A DNA stretch of 35,187 bases, taken from contig CAMBOI010000032.1 of NCBI GenBank assembly GCA_945869265.1, forward strand, positions 1-35,187. Reading direction: 5' to 3'. Made by a program: the position numbers and the translations under genes. The stretch is from an uncultured Prevotella sp. GTDB taxonomy: Bacteria > Bacteroidota > Bacteroidia > Bacteroidales > Bacteroidaceae. The notes under the pieces are model-generated. The model saw only the letters and a list, made by a program, of their open reading frames with translations, searched no databases and had not been told where the DNA came from. Below, piece by piece: positions 17,373 to 25,856 of the stretch (positions are counted from its first letter, which is position 1; the number at the start of each line of letters is the position of its first letter).

Positions 17373-18932
17373 TTAATTCTTAATAACCGGTAGTGCGATA
17401 GTGAACTTCGTTCCCTTGCCAAATTCGCTTTCCACGTGGATTGTGCCCTTGTGTAGGTCGATGATTTTCTTCACGTAGGCAAGTCCAAGTCCAAATCCCT
17501 TGGCGTCGTGCAGGTTACCGGTATGAACCCTATAGAATTTCTCGAATATCTTCTTTAGGTTCTCCTTCTTGATACCCATACCCGTGTCGCGAATCGAGAG
17601 ATACAGGTATTGGTCGTCGTTCCAAGTCTTCATATATATATCGAGCGGCATGTCCTGCTTGCGGTATTTCACTGCATTGTCCAGCAGGTTGAATATCACG
17701 TTCTGGAAGTGCATCTCATCCACATATATTGCCGAATCGATAGCCTCAATCTCAGTATATATCTTTCCGCCTGTGTGCTCTACTCTCAGAGTGAATGAGT
17801 TGGCGATATTCTCAACCATTTCGTTGAGGTCGAGTTCCTTTTTCTTGAACACCGCCTTCTTGCGGTCGAACATCGACATCTGCAACACCTTTTCCACGAG
17901 AAATCTCAGTCTCTTCGACTCGTCGTTGATTACTCCGCCAAGATGACTCAGCATTGCAGGACTCTTGCCCACACTGTTGTCGTTGAGCATCTGTGCCGCA
18001 AGCGATATACTTGCTATCGGTGTCTTCAACTCGTGAGTCATGTTGTTGATAAAGTCGTTCTTTATCTCGGTGTATCTCTTCTGCCTGAATATCACTACGA
18101 TGGTGAAGATGAAGGTGATGAGCAGCACGAGTGTGAACACCACCGAGGGTATCATAAAGCGCACACTCGAGAAGATATATCCGTTGATGTCGGGGAAGTG
18201 GATTCTCACCACACCCATCTTCGACGAGGGGTCATTGCGAAAGAGCACCTGCGAATATGTGTAGGGCAGTCCGTCCTCGGTATAGTCTGGACAGCGATAC
18301 ACCTCCCTGCCGTCGGCTGTCGAAACCGTGAAGTGATATGGTATGTTGATACCGTTGTTCAGCAGTTCAGCTCTTATGTCCTGGTCGAGCAACTTAAAGT
18401 TGATGCGCTCCCTCAGCGGTTTGTCGCTCGCAGTATAGAGTATGTTATACACCACCTCGTCAAGCAACGCCTTCTGATAGACGTATCTGTTTCTCACTAT
18501 CTCCTGCAGCGACTTCGAAGCCTCGTTGATTGAGTTCTTGTCCGACCTCAGTATCATTGCCTTGGGGATGGTAGAGGGCTTGGTGGTGATAGTCTTCAAT
18601 TGGAATGAGGAATATATCGTGCCGTCCTTGCCTGCCACGGCATACTGGTGGGAATGTTGCACCGTGCCGTTGTTGAGGTCGCCATGGAATGACACCGAGT
18701 CCTGCCTGAAAGCCCTACGCTCCGTCTCGTTGACGTCTTTCTCAAGATAACGCAAGGTTTCGTTGACTTCGAGGTTTCTCGATGCCTGATAGAGACTCCT
18801 GTTGACCGACTCGTCAAACTGTTCCTTCTTCATCTTGGCCATCTCCTCGATGTAGGAGAGCTGCAGATAGAGCAGCGCAAGGAATGAGAATCCCATTATT
18901 ATTGCTATGATCCAAATCGTTGACTTCTTCAT
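17373..18932 (-). CDS. rprX: Sensor histidine kinase (RprX-like)
   Basis: A 519-aa membrane histidine kinase. First transmembrane helix residues 6-26, periplasmic sensor region about 27-260 with no domain I recognise, second helix about 262-287 (IPSVVFTLVLLITFIFTIVV), then HisKA with the phospho-His in NNMTHELKTPIASISL, and the ATPase domain with N box NLLDNAVKY, G1 DTGMGIKKENL, F box FEKFYRV and G2 GFGLGLAYVKKII. All catalytic boxes are intact. A TATCTTTG at 18938-18945 ends only 5 nt before the ATG, so the transcript may be leaderless or nearly so. Confidence 0.88.
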   Translation of the reverse strand: MKKSTIWIIAIIMGFSFLALLYLQLSYIEEMAKMKKEQFDESVNRSLYQASRNLEVNETLRYLEKDVNETERRAFRQDSVSFHGDLNNGTVQHSHQYAVAGKDGTIYSSFQLKTITTKPSTIPKAMILRSDKNSINEASKSLQEIVRNRYVYQKALLDEVVYNILYTASDKPLRERINFKLLDQDIRAELLNNGINIPYHFTVSTADGREVYRCPDYTEDGLPYTYSQVLFRNDPSSKMGVVRIHFPDINGYIFSSVRFMIPSVVFTLVLLITFIFTIVVIFRQKRYTEIKNDFINNMTHELKTPIASISLAAQMLNDNSVGKSPAMLSHLGGVINDESKRLRFLVEKVLQMSMFDRKKAVFKKKELDLNEMVENIANSFTLRVEHTGGKIYTEIEAIDSAIYVDEMHFQNVIFNLLDNAVKYRKQDMPLDIYMKTWNDDQYLYLSIRDTGMGIKKENLKKIFEKFYRVHTGNLHDAKGFGLGLAYVKKIIDLHKGTIHVESEFGKGTKFTIALPVIKN

Positions 18933-18937
18933 GGCTG

Positions 18938-18945
18938 CAAAGATA
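18938..18945 (-). promoter_or_regulatory. Possible rprX -7 element close to the start codon
   Basis: TATCTTTG on the minus strand followed by CAGCCATG. No TTTG is present 19-20 nt upstream, so this may be chance or a promoter giving a leaderless message. Confidence 0.35.
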
Positions 18946-19015
18946 CGTCAAATTTTAATAAGTCAGTCTAATTTAGTTAAATATTTCCCTGTAATTTCAC
19001 AATATTAACATTATT

Positions 19016-20212
19016 CTATGTTTTTACTTGAATATATGCAATTATCTTTAGAGATACTGCTATCATTATATAGCTTATCACCACCTGAAGCTCGCTCAAC
19101 CTCACGCCCTCGATAGCCGCCAATGGCAGATTGGCTATATATCCGAGCACCACATTCAGCAGCCATGCGATACCCCCCACTGCCTTTACCATCCATAATT
19201 GCAGCAACGGCAAATGCCACAATGCCACCACCGCCACTGCCCCATATAGCAATACCGTGGTCAATGGCACAGCTACAAGATTGGACACGACAAACCAGCA
19301 CGGCAGAGTGCCGAAATAATATGCCACAAGTGGAGCCGTCCCTATCTGTGCCGCTATGCCCACCGACACCATTCCCCATATCTTTGACAGACGACGATGA
19401 CGCGTTAAGAAGTCATACGGCAGCAATCCGTTGAGCAACGGGCAAATGACAATTATCGCTCCCACCGACATCACCGAGAGTTGGAATCCCACATCAAGCA
19501 CTACCCTCGGCTCTACGAGTATCATCACCGCCACGGTTGTCACGAGCACATCCATACGGTCGTAGCCTCGCCTCATCACGTCGGCCAGGGTGAACATAGT
19601 GAGCATCATAGCAGCCCTCACCGCCGACACCGGCATTCCCACTATCACAACATACCCCCATATAGTGCCCACCACAACAAATCGTGCCGCCACACTGCCC
19701 TTGCCTGCTATCAACATCAAGATGAAATAGAGTATTGCTAGATGTGTGCCCGACAAGGCAAGCACATGTGCCACTCCCGCCTTCGAATAATCATTGCGCA
19801 GATTGCGGTCGATATGTCGCTTGTCGCCAAGTGTCATTGCCGACACCACTGCCAGTTCGTCGCCCTCAAGTCCGTTGGCGATATATATGTCCGTCACCTT
19901 CTCCCTCACTGCTGCCGCCCCATTGGCAATATTGGTTTTCCACTCGTTGCCAGCACTGAAGTCTATCCTGTCGTGCACTGCATACAACACTGCCCCACAT
20001 AACATGCCCGACAACATCATCGCTACCGTGATCGATGCATTACGCAATCCCGCCTTGATGACAAAACAGCAAATCGCCGACACAACCACAACGGTTGCGA
20101 CGGCGATAGTCAAAAGGTCAAGGAAGCCAACTAAAAAATGCCATTTGGAATACAGGAGGACTCCTGTAGCCAAGGCGAGAGTGTAGAAGAGAGCTGGACG
20201 TTCCTTGACCAT
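19016..20212 (-). CDS. ComEC/Rec2-family membrane protein, short form
   Basis: A 398-aa polytopic protein that corresponds to the central Competence domain of ComEC, the channel that passes transforming DNA across the inner membrane. The family core is clear: EGDELAVVSAMTLGDKRHID (near residue 117), AGVAHVLALSGTHLAIL (about 145-161), SAVRAAMMLTMF and the DVGFQLSVMSVGAI segment. The protein ends after the last membrane helices, with no metallo-beta-lactamase domain, and the following 80 bp are AT-rich with no remnant of one. The N-terminal DUF4131 region is short. It starts 20 bp after the EF-G2 gene, so probably shares its transcript. Whether it works in DNA uptake is unknown. Confidence 0.85.
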   Translation of the reverse strand: MVKERPALFYTLALATGVLLYSKWHFLVGFLDLLTIAVATVVVVSAICCFVIKAGLRNASITVAMMLSGMLCGAVLYAVHDRIDFSAGNEWKTNIANGAAAVREKVTDIYIANGLEGDELAVVSAMTLGDKRHIDRNLRNDYSKAGVAHVLALSGTHLAILYFILMLIAGKGSVAARFVVVGTIWGYVVIVGMPVSAVRAAMMLTMFTLADVMRRGYDRMDVLVTTVAVMILVEPRVVLDVGFQLSVMSVGAIIVICPLLNGLLPYDFLTRHRRLSKIWGMVSVGIAAQIGTAPLVAYYFGTLPCWFVVSNLVAVPLTTVLLYGAVAVVALWHLPLLQLWMVKAVGGIAWLLNVVLGYIANLPLAAIEGVRLSELQVVISYIMIAVSLKIIAYIQVKT

Positions 20213-20232
20213 AAAAATATCTTCCGAGCCTC

Positions 20233-22389
20233 TTAATCCTCACTTTCCTCAGCCTCGTGCTCCTGGATAAGCTGCTGCTGGATGTCGTTCGGAACGAGTT
20301 CGTAACTTGCAAACTTGGTAGTGAACGAAGCACGTCCACCGGTGATTGAGCTCAGGGCGATACTGTAGTTGGAGAGTTCCTTCAGAGGAATCTTTGCCTG
20401 CAGCTTCTGATAGCCAGCCTCACTGTCCATACCCATGATGAGGGCGCGACGTCCCTGGAGGTCGCTCATCACATCACCCATAAAGTCGGCGGGCACATAC
20501 ACCTCGAGGTCGTAGATCGGTTCGAGAATCTTTGGACCTGCCTCCTTGAAGGCTGCTGCAAAGGCGTTTCGTGCAGCCAGCATGAACGAGAGTTCGTTGG
20601 AGTCAACGGGGTGCATCTTTCCGTCATATACTATCACGCGAACATCGCGGGCATAACTGCCAGTGAGCGGTCCACGCTCCATGCGCTCCATGATACCCTT
20701 GAGGATAGCCGGCATGAATCGTGTGTCGATGGCACCACCGACAACCGAGTTCATGAACACGAGCTTTCCACCCCACTCCAGGTCGATCTCCTCACGGCTC
20801 TTGATGTTCATGCGGAATTCCTGTCCGCCAAACTTGAACACTGTCGGGTCGGGCATACCGTCGGCATACGGCTCTACAATCAGGTGAACCTCACCAAACT
20901 GTCCAGCACCACCCGACTGCTTCTTGTGTCGATAGTCGGCACGTGCCTGCTTGGTGATAGTCTCGCGATATGGTATCTTCGGCTCACCATATTTCACCTG
21001 TATCTTCTCGTTGTTCTCAAGTCTCCACTTCAGCGTGCGCAGATGGAACTCACCCTGTCCGTGAACGATGGTCTGTCTCAGTTCCTTCGACTGCTCAACA
21101 ACCCATGTCGGGTCTTCCTGTCTCATCTTGGTGAGGGCAGCCATCAGCTTCTCCATCTCCTGCTCGTTGACAGCCTTGATAGAGCGTGAATACTTTGAGT
21201 TGGGATATTTGATGAAGTCATACTTCCAGTCGCATTCCTTCTCGTTTAGGGCATTGCCTGTCTTCACGTCCTTCAGTTTCACGGTGCAACCGATGTCACC
21301 GGCGCAAAGCTCATCCACCGGCAGACGGTTGGCTCCCGCACAAGCATAGATCTGAGCCACGCGCTCCTTGCTTCCGCGGTCGGCATTCGAGAGGTCGGCA
21401 CCGGCCTTCACCTTGCCGCTCATCACCTTGAAATACGACACCTCACCGATGTGGGGCTCCATACCTGTCTTGAAGAAATAGAGGGATGTAGGACCATTTG
21501 AGTCGGCGGCCACCTCTTCACCACGAGTATTGTGCACCTTAGGCATCTCGCTTACGAACGGCACCACATTGCCCAAGAACTCCATCAGACGGCGAACACC
21601 CATATCCTTGCCAGCACATACGCAGAACACGGGGAATATTGAGCGTGTCACGAGTCCCTTGCGGATACCCTCGCGCAGTTCGTCCTCTGTCAGAGTCTCT
21701 TCCTCGAAGAATTTCTCCATCAGGCCTTCATCGTTCTCGGCAGCAGCCTCCACAAGAGCCTTGTGCAGCTCCATAGCCTTGTCCATTTCCTCGGCTGGGA
21801 TATCCTCGATGATTGGTGCTCCACCCTCGGGCTTCCATGAATATTTCTTCATGAGCAGCACGTCGATAAGAGAGTTGAATCCAGGACCTGTGGAGATAGG
21901 ATATTGTATCTGCACACACTTTGGTCCGTAGATCTCCTGCATGGTAGAGATGATATTGTCAAAGTCGCATTTATCGCTGTCCAACTGGTTAACCAAGAAG
22001 ATAACCGGTTTCTTTAATTTTTCTGTATAACGGAAATTGTTCTGTGTTCCCACCTCAGGACCATATTGACCGTTTATCAGCACCACGGCCTGATCGGTAA
22101 CGTTGAGAGCAGTGATTGCACCACCCACGAAGTCGTCCGAACCCGGGCAATCGATGATGTTGAGCTTCTTGTTGTTCCACTCCACATGGAATACGGTTGA
22201 GAACACTGAGTAACCATATTCCTGTTCAACGGGGAAATAGTCACTCACGGTATTTTTAGCTTCCACTGAGCCACGGCGCTTGATGATGCCTGCCTCATAA
22301 AGCATTGACTCGGCAAGTGTTGTCTTGCCGCTACCCGCACTGCCAATCAGTGCAATGTTTTTGATTTCACTCGTTTGATATACTTTCAT
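20233..22389 (-). CDS. fusA2: Elongation factor G paralogue (EF-G2) lacking the catalytic histidine
   Basis: A 718-aa EF-G-like translation GTPase. P-loop GSAGSGKT (16-23), a G3 motif DCPGS (80-84) where canonical EF-G has DTPGH, and NQLD (134-137) for the usual NKxD. The Ser at position 84 stands where the GTPase catalytic His should be, and the switch I RGIT motif is replaced by EYGYSVFS. Domains II-V are complete (GGAGQFGEVHL region, LQGRRALIMGMDSEAGYQ, and so on). A Bacteroides thetaiotaomicron EF-G2 has been reported to drive translocation without hydrolysing GTP, for growth under carbon limitation; this protein looks like its counterpart. The main fusA should lie elsewhere in an str operon. 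Confidence 0.9.
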   Translation of the reverse strand: MKVYQTSEIKNIALIGSAGSGKTTLAESMLYEAGIIKRRGSVEAKNTVSDYFPVEQEYGYSVFSTVFHVEWNNKKLNIIDCPGSDDFVGGAITALNVTDQAVVLINGQYGPEVGTQNNFRYTEKLKKPVIFLVNQLDSDKCDFDNIISTMQEIYGPKCVQIQYPISTGPGFNSLIDVLLMKKYSWKPEGGAPIIEDIPAEEMDKAMELHKALVEAAAENDEGLMEKFFEEETLTEDELREGIRKGLVTRSIFPVFCVCAGKDMGVRRLMEFLGNVVPFVSEMPKVHNTRGEEVAADSNGPTSLYFFKTGMEPHIGEVSYFKVMSGKVKAGADLSNADRGSKERVAQIYACAGANRLPVDELCAGDIGCTVKLKDVKTGNALNEKECDWKYDFIKYPNSKYSRSIKAVNEQEMEKLMAALTKMRQEDPTWVVEQSKELRQTIVHGQGEFHLRTLKWRLENNEKIQVKYGEPKIPYRETITKQARADYRHKKQSGGAGQFGEVHLIVEPYADGMPDPTVFKFGGQEFRMNIKSREEIDLEWGGKLVFMNSVVGGAIDTRFMPAILKGIMERMERGPLTGSYARDVRVIVYDGKMHPVDSNELSFMLAARNAFAAAFKEAGPKILEPIYDLEVYVPADFMGDVMSDLQGRRALIMGMDSEAGYQKLQAKIPLKELSNYSIALSSITGGRASFTTKFASYELVPNDIQQQLIQEHEAEESED

Positions 22390-22490
22390 ATCTTTTTACG
22401 TTTTTAGTGAATACTATAAAGGTTCTAAGTTATTACGGCGACTAAATTAGACATTTTTCGCGAGATACGCAAACAAATTGGGCAAAAATG

Positions 22491-22521
22491 TTTGATTTAT
22501 TAAACAAAATTAGTACTTTTG
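22491..22521 (+). promoter_or_regulatory. hemW promoter
   Basis: TTTG (22491-22494) and TACTTTTG (22514-22521), 19 nt apart, place transcription start near 22528. This excludes the in-frame ATG at 22519 as start and supports 22540. Confidence 0.75.
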
Positions 22522-22539
22522 CAGCAAATTTCAGATAAA

Positions 22540-23652
22540 ATGGCTGGTTTATACGTTCATATTCCCTTTTGTAAGTCGCGTTGCATCTATTGCGCCTTCT
22601 ATTCCACCACATCCGCTGGCATGGAGGAAAAATATGTGTCGGCACTGTGTCGCGAACTCGATTTGCGCTCTGATTATTGCTCCTCCGAATGGCAAACTGT
22701 ATATATCGGTGGCGGCACTCCAAGCACATTGTCCCAAGAACAGCTCCAACGGCTCTTTTCGCATATCGACTGCTCCCACGCCAAAGAAGTGACCATTGAG
22801 TGCAATCCCGACGACATCACGCCTTCCTTTGCCTCTCTGTTGGCTTCTCTGCCTGTCAATAGGGTGAGCATGGGAGCACAAACATTCGACAACAGTCGCC
22901 TCGGATTTCTCCGTCGCCGACATAATGCCGCAGAGGTTGTAAATGCTGTCAACACACTGCGGGATGCCGGAATCGACAATATCAGTATCGATCTTATCTA
23001 CGGCTTCCCCGGAGAATCTCTCAAGCAATGGGACGACGACATCACTGCAGCCCTTTCCCTCGGAGTGGAACATCTCTCGGCCTATTGCCTGTCTTACGAG
23101 GAAGGCACTCCCCTATATCGTATGCTCAAAGAGGGGAAGGTGGAAGAGAGTGACGACGAACTGACACGCGCGATGTACTACCGGCTTATCGACCGACTTG
23201 CCGCTGCTGGATATGAGCACTACGAGATAAGCAACTTCGCCCTTCCCGGACGTCGGGCCCTTCACAACAGCAACTACTGGAACTCCACTCCCTATATGGG
23301 AATAGGAGCTGCCGCACATTCATATAACATCACAAGCCGACAATGGAACATTTCCGACCTTCGGAAATATATCTCGGAAGTGGAAAACGGCCATCTGCCC
23401 TTCGAACTCGAGACACTCGACATCACCGAGAGATACAACGACACAGTGATGCTCTCTCTACGCACATGCGACGGCATCGACCTTGCCAACTTGAAATCCC
23501 GTTTCGGCACCGACTTTCACTCCTATCTCCTTCGTCAGGCACGACAATATGAAGAAAGCGGTCTGCTCGTCCATGAGCACGACCGCCTCCGTCTTTCCCG
23601 CAATGGGTTATATGTTAGTGATATGGTCATCACCGACCTGCTGAAGGTATAA
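22540..23652 (+). CDS. hemW: Radical SAM heme chaperone HemW
   Basis: A 370-aa radical SAM protein of the HemN/HemW family; HemW binds heme and delivers it to target proteins. The cluster motif is HIPFCKSRCIYCAF (starting at residue 6), where Phe after the last Cys points to HemW; HemN has Cys there. GGGTPS follows near residue 57, and SIDLIYGFPGES near residue 154. The start MAGLYVHIPF at 22540 is chosen because the upstream in-frame ATG lies in the promoter. Its last 45 nt overlap the convergent phosphatase gene. Confidence 0.92.
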   Translation: MAGLYVHIPFCKSRCIYCAFYSTTSAGMEEKYVSALCRELDLRSDYCSSEWQTVYIGGGTPSTLSQEQLQRLFSHIDCSHAKEVTIECNPDDITPSFASLLASLPVNRVSMGAQTFDNSRLGFLRRRHNAAEVVNAVNTLRDAGIDNISIDLIYGFPGESLKQWDDDITAALSLGVEHLSAYCLSYEEGTPLYRMLKEGKVEESDDELTRAMYYRLIDRLAAAGYEHYEISNFALPGRRALHNSNYWNSTPYMGIGAAAHSYNITSRQWNISDLRKYISEVENGHLPFELETLDITERYNDTVMLSLRTCDGIDLANLKSRFGTDFHSYLLRQARQYEESGLLVHEHDRLRLSRNGLYVSDMVITDLLKV

Positions 23653-24099
23653 CTCCCTACAGGCATCCTCAAGCAATTCGATGACGAGTTCAAATCCCTT
23701 GTCGCCACCGTAATATGGGTCGGGCACGGTGGTTGACTCGGGATGATGCCTCAGAAAGTCGGCCATCCTCACCACCTTTTCCATATCTTTTTCCGAAGGG
23801 GCAAGCGACGATACTGCCCTGTAATTATCGTGGTCCATGACAACAATCAGGTCGAAGTCTTTGAAATCCTGCCTGCATATCTGTCGCGCCCTACTGTTGA
23901 AATTGTATCCATGGGCAGCACCATGGCGTCGCATACGCGAATCTGGCAGTTCACCCACATGCCACGGTCCGATACCTGCGGAGTCGATAAAGAAGTCGTC
24001 CTCCCTACCCTCTTCCTTCACTATATGTTTCATAATACCCTCGGCAGCCGGTGAGCGGCATATATTGCCAAGGCACACAAAAAGAATCTTTTTCTTCAT
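23608..24099 (-). CDS. Low-molecular-weight protein-tyrosine phosphatase
   Basis: A 163-aa phosphatase with the N-terminal CX5R loop KILFVCLGNICRSP, giving Cys9 as nucleophile and Arg15, and the general-acid motif VPDPYYGGDKGFELV near residue 120. Closest by motif to the YwlE/Wzb-type family, but there is no capsule operon or kinase gene nearby, so the target is unknown. The 3' end overlaps hemW by 45 nt in the convergent direction and the coding sequence of both continues through it. The promoter at 24117-24148 is one of five similar promoter repeats. Confidence 0.92.
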   Translation of the reverse strand: MKKKILFVCLGNICRSPAAEGIMKHIVKEEGREDDFFIDSAGIGPWHVGELPDSRMRRHGAAHGYNFNSRARQICRQDFKDFDLIVVMDHDNYRAVSSLAPSEKDMEKVVRMADFLRHHPESTTVPDPYYGGDKGFELVIELLEDACRELYLQQVGDDHITNI

Positions 24100-24116
24100 A
24101 CCTGCAATTTTTCATG

Positions 24117-24148
24117 CAAAGATACAACCTTTTTCCCATTTCTCCAAA
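24117..24148 (-). promoter_or_regulatory. Phosphatase gene promoter (extended-repeat type)
   Basis: TTTG (24145-24148) and TATCTTTG (24117-24124), 20 nt apart, with a further AATAAT/GGGAAAAG block upstream and GAGAAATGGGAAAAAG in the spacer, matching copies at 25059, 29985, 31036 and 34824. Confidence 0.75.
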
Positions 24149-24283
24149 CTTTTCCCTTATTATTTACTCAAGTTTCGCCTGTCGAAAAAAGTCGAGTTAT
24201 TAATATAGATAATATATAATTAATAAAATAAGGTACGTGTTATTATAAAATAAGTGAGATTTTGCTTTTAGGAATAATCAGCG

Positions 24284-25039
24284 TCACTTTCTGACGAAAT
24301 GTGGCCATGCTTCCTCACCTAATTCAGGAGCATATTCAAAACCCTCGTAAGAAAAAGAGCGCAAATCGGCCGGAGAAGTCAGTTGATTCTGCAGGATAAA
24401 TCTCACCATTGCCCCTCGGCACGACTTTGCCCACACGGCCTGCATCTTAAGCGTACCGTTAGGTTGGCGCACATAGAACAACGGATGCACCACATCCACC
24501 TCATGGCACACACGTTTCCAATCAAACAAGTGCTCATATTCCTCTGTCGAGAGATGAACCAACACACCGTCATCTGCCTTCACACTGTCGATGAGAGCAT
24601 CAGTGAGAGTGTCGCGCCAAAACTGATTCACCGGTTTGCCGTCGGCTGAAGGCAGATGAACGCAATGCTCCATCCTGTAAGGCACTACACCATCCATAGG
24701 GCGCAACAATCCATATAGGAAACACGTAATCCATAAATGCTGTTGGGCAAAACTGATAGCAGCCTCATTGAGTGTCGAGGCCTTGAGATGCTTATACGCC
24801 TGACCGTTATAAGCCATTATGGCAGGCATCTTTTCGGCAATAAAGAAATTCTGGTAACGTTGCCAATTCTCAGCCGCCAACTTTCTGCTGCAGTCAAGTT
24901 CGCGCTCCAGTGTGTCAATATCCATTCCTGCCATATCCAACGCAATCCGGTTGGCAATCTCCTGGTATTGTGGTTCAGACCATGGCTTTATGTCCGACCT
25001 CTCATACATTATCTTAGCATTAGCGAGTAATATTTGCAT
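24284..25039 (-). CDS. yaaA: YaaA family peroxide-stress protein
   Basis: A 251-aa protein of the YaaA/DUF328 family, which in E. coli limits intracellular iron and DNA damage during peroxide stress. The body shows the family features: MAYNGQAYKHLKASTL (near residue 75), LYGLLRPMDGVVPYRMEH (about 109-126) and the C-terminal VWAKSCRGAMVRFILQN helix with Arg. The C-terminal end GEEAWPHFVRK is slightly short but complete. Its promoter is at 25059-25090 and the gene appears monocistronic. Confidence 0.9.
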   Translation of the reverse strand: MQILLANAKIMYERSDIKPWSEPQYQEIANRIALDMAGMDIDTLERELDCSRKLAAENWQRYQNFFIAEKMPAIMAYNGQAYKHLKASTLNEAAISFAQQHLWITCFLYGLLRPMDGVVPYRMEHCVHLPSADGKPVNQFWRDTLTDALIDSVKADDGVLVHLSTEEYEHLFDWKRVCHEVDVVHPLFYVRQPNGTLKMQAVWAKSCRGAMVRFILQNQLTSPADLRSFSYEGFEYAPELGEEAWPHFVRK

Positions 25040-25058
25040 AATTCATTCATTTTTTTGG

Positions 25059-25090
25059 CAAAGATACGGATAATCTCCCAAAACTCCAAA
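25059..25090 (-). promoter_or_regulatory. yaaA promoter (extended-repeat type)
   Basis: TTTG (25087-25090) and TATCTTTG (25059-25066), 20 nt apart, on the minus strand. The leader is about 13 nt. Confidence 0.75.
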
Positions 25091-25116
25091 CAATTCAGAT
25101 GTTTTTTTAAAATTTA

Positions 25117-25157
25117 TCGCAAGCCTTGCAAAGATTTGGTTACTTCGAAAATAATTC
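25117..25157 (+). repeat. 41-bp repeat, copy 1 (upstream of xpt)
   Basis: Matches 27157-27197 upstream of ftsZ at 39 of 41 positions (25 identical, 2 different, 14 identical). It contains the palindrome GCAAGCCTTGC, a TTTG and the TTCGAA palindrome. In copy 1 the TTTG is followed 19 nt later by TTCATTTG, a defective -7. Confidence 0.85.
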
Positions 25158-25218
25158 TTCATTTGTTAAAATGGCATAAAAATATTGAGTCTTTTATACA
25201 CATAAGAATAATATTCAT

Positions 25219-25226
25219 TACCTTTG
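25219..25226 (+). promoter_or_regulatory. xpt -7 element
   Basis: TACCTTTG about 50 nt before the xpt ATG. The -33 place (25196-25199) has no TTTG. The leader is short and shows no purine riboswitch fold that I can recognise. Confidence 0.5.
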
Positions 25227-25277
25227 TACCTTTAGAAATCACACTTTACATCCAATAATTAAAAAAACAGAACGACA

Positions 25278-25856
25278 ATGAACTTTCTTGAAGAGAAAAT
25301 CAAAGAAGACGGGATTATCAAAGAAGGCAATATCCTGAAGGTTGACAACTTTCTCAACCATCAGATTGATGTTGACATCATCCGCCAGATAGCCTATGAG
25401 TTAAAGCGCAGGTTCCGCGGTAAGCAAGTGAACAAGATTCTCACCATCGAGGCGAGCGGCATTGCCATAGCCATGCTCCTCGGCGACCTCTACGACGTAC
25501 CGGTGGTGTTCGCCAAAAAGGGCGAGACAGCCAATTCCACCGACGATAAATATGTGTCGCAGGCATACTCGTTCACCCATAAGCGCCACAACAATGTGTT
25601 CGTGTCGCGCCCCTATCTCACTGCCAACGACAAAGTGCTCATCGTTGACGATTTCCTTGCCGATGGACAAGCATGTCTTGCCCTTATCGACATTGTCAAT
25701 CAGGCAGGCGGCGAGGTGGTAGGCATTGGTATTGCCATCGAGAAAGGTCAGCAAAAGGGAGGTCAGATACTACGCGAAGCCGGCTATCACCTTGAGTCGA
25801 TAGCCATACTCGAATCAATGGATTACACTACACAAGACATCAAATTCAGATCATGA
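25278..25856 (+). CDS. xpt: Xanthine phosphoribosyltransferase
   Basis: Salvages xanthine to XMP using PRPP. The 192-aa length and MNFLEEKIKEDGIIKEGNI start are typical of Xpt. The PRPP loop is KVLIVDDFLADGQACLALIDI (near residue 117-136), and the family YVSQAYSFTHKRHNNVFVS region lies before it. Its stop overlaps the start of the permease gene by 4 bp (ATGA), the xpt-pbuX arrangement seen in many bacteria. It is the first gene of the operon. Confidence 0.95.
   Translation: MNFLEEKIKEDGIIKEGNILKVDNFLNHQIDVDIIRQIAYELKRRFRGKQVNKILTIEASGIAIAMLLGDLYDVPVVFAKKGETANSTDDKYVSQAYSFTHKRHNNVFVSRPYLTANDKVLIVDDFLADGQACLALIDIVNQAGGEVVGIGIAIEKGQQKGGQILREAGYHLESIAILESMDYTTQDIKFRS

Noticed and set aside
25091..25277. 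Purine riboswitch upstream of xpt
   Set aside because: The leader after the -7 element is only about 45 nt and shows none of the three-way junction pairing of the purine riboswitch.
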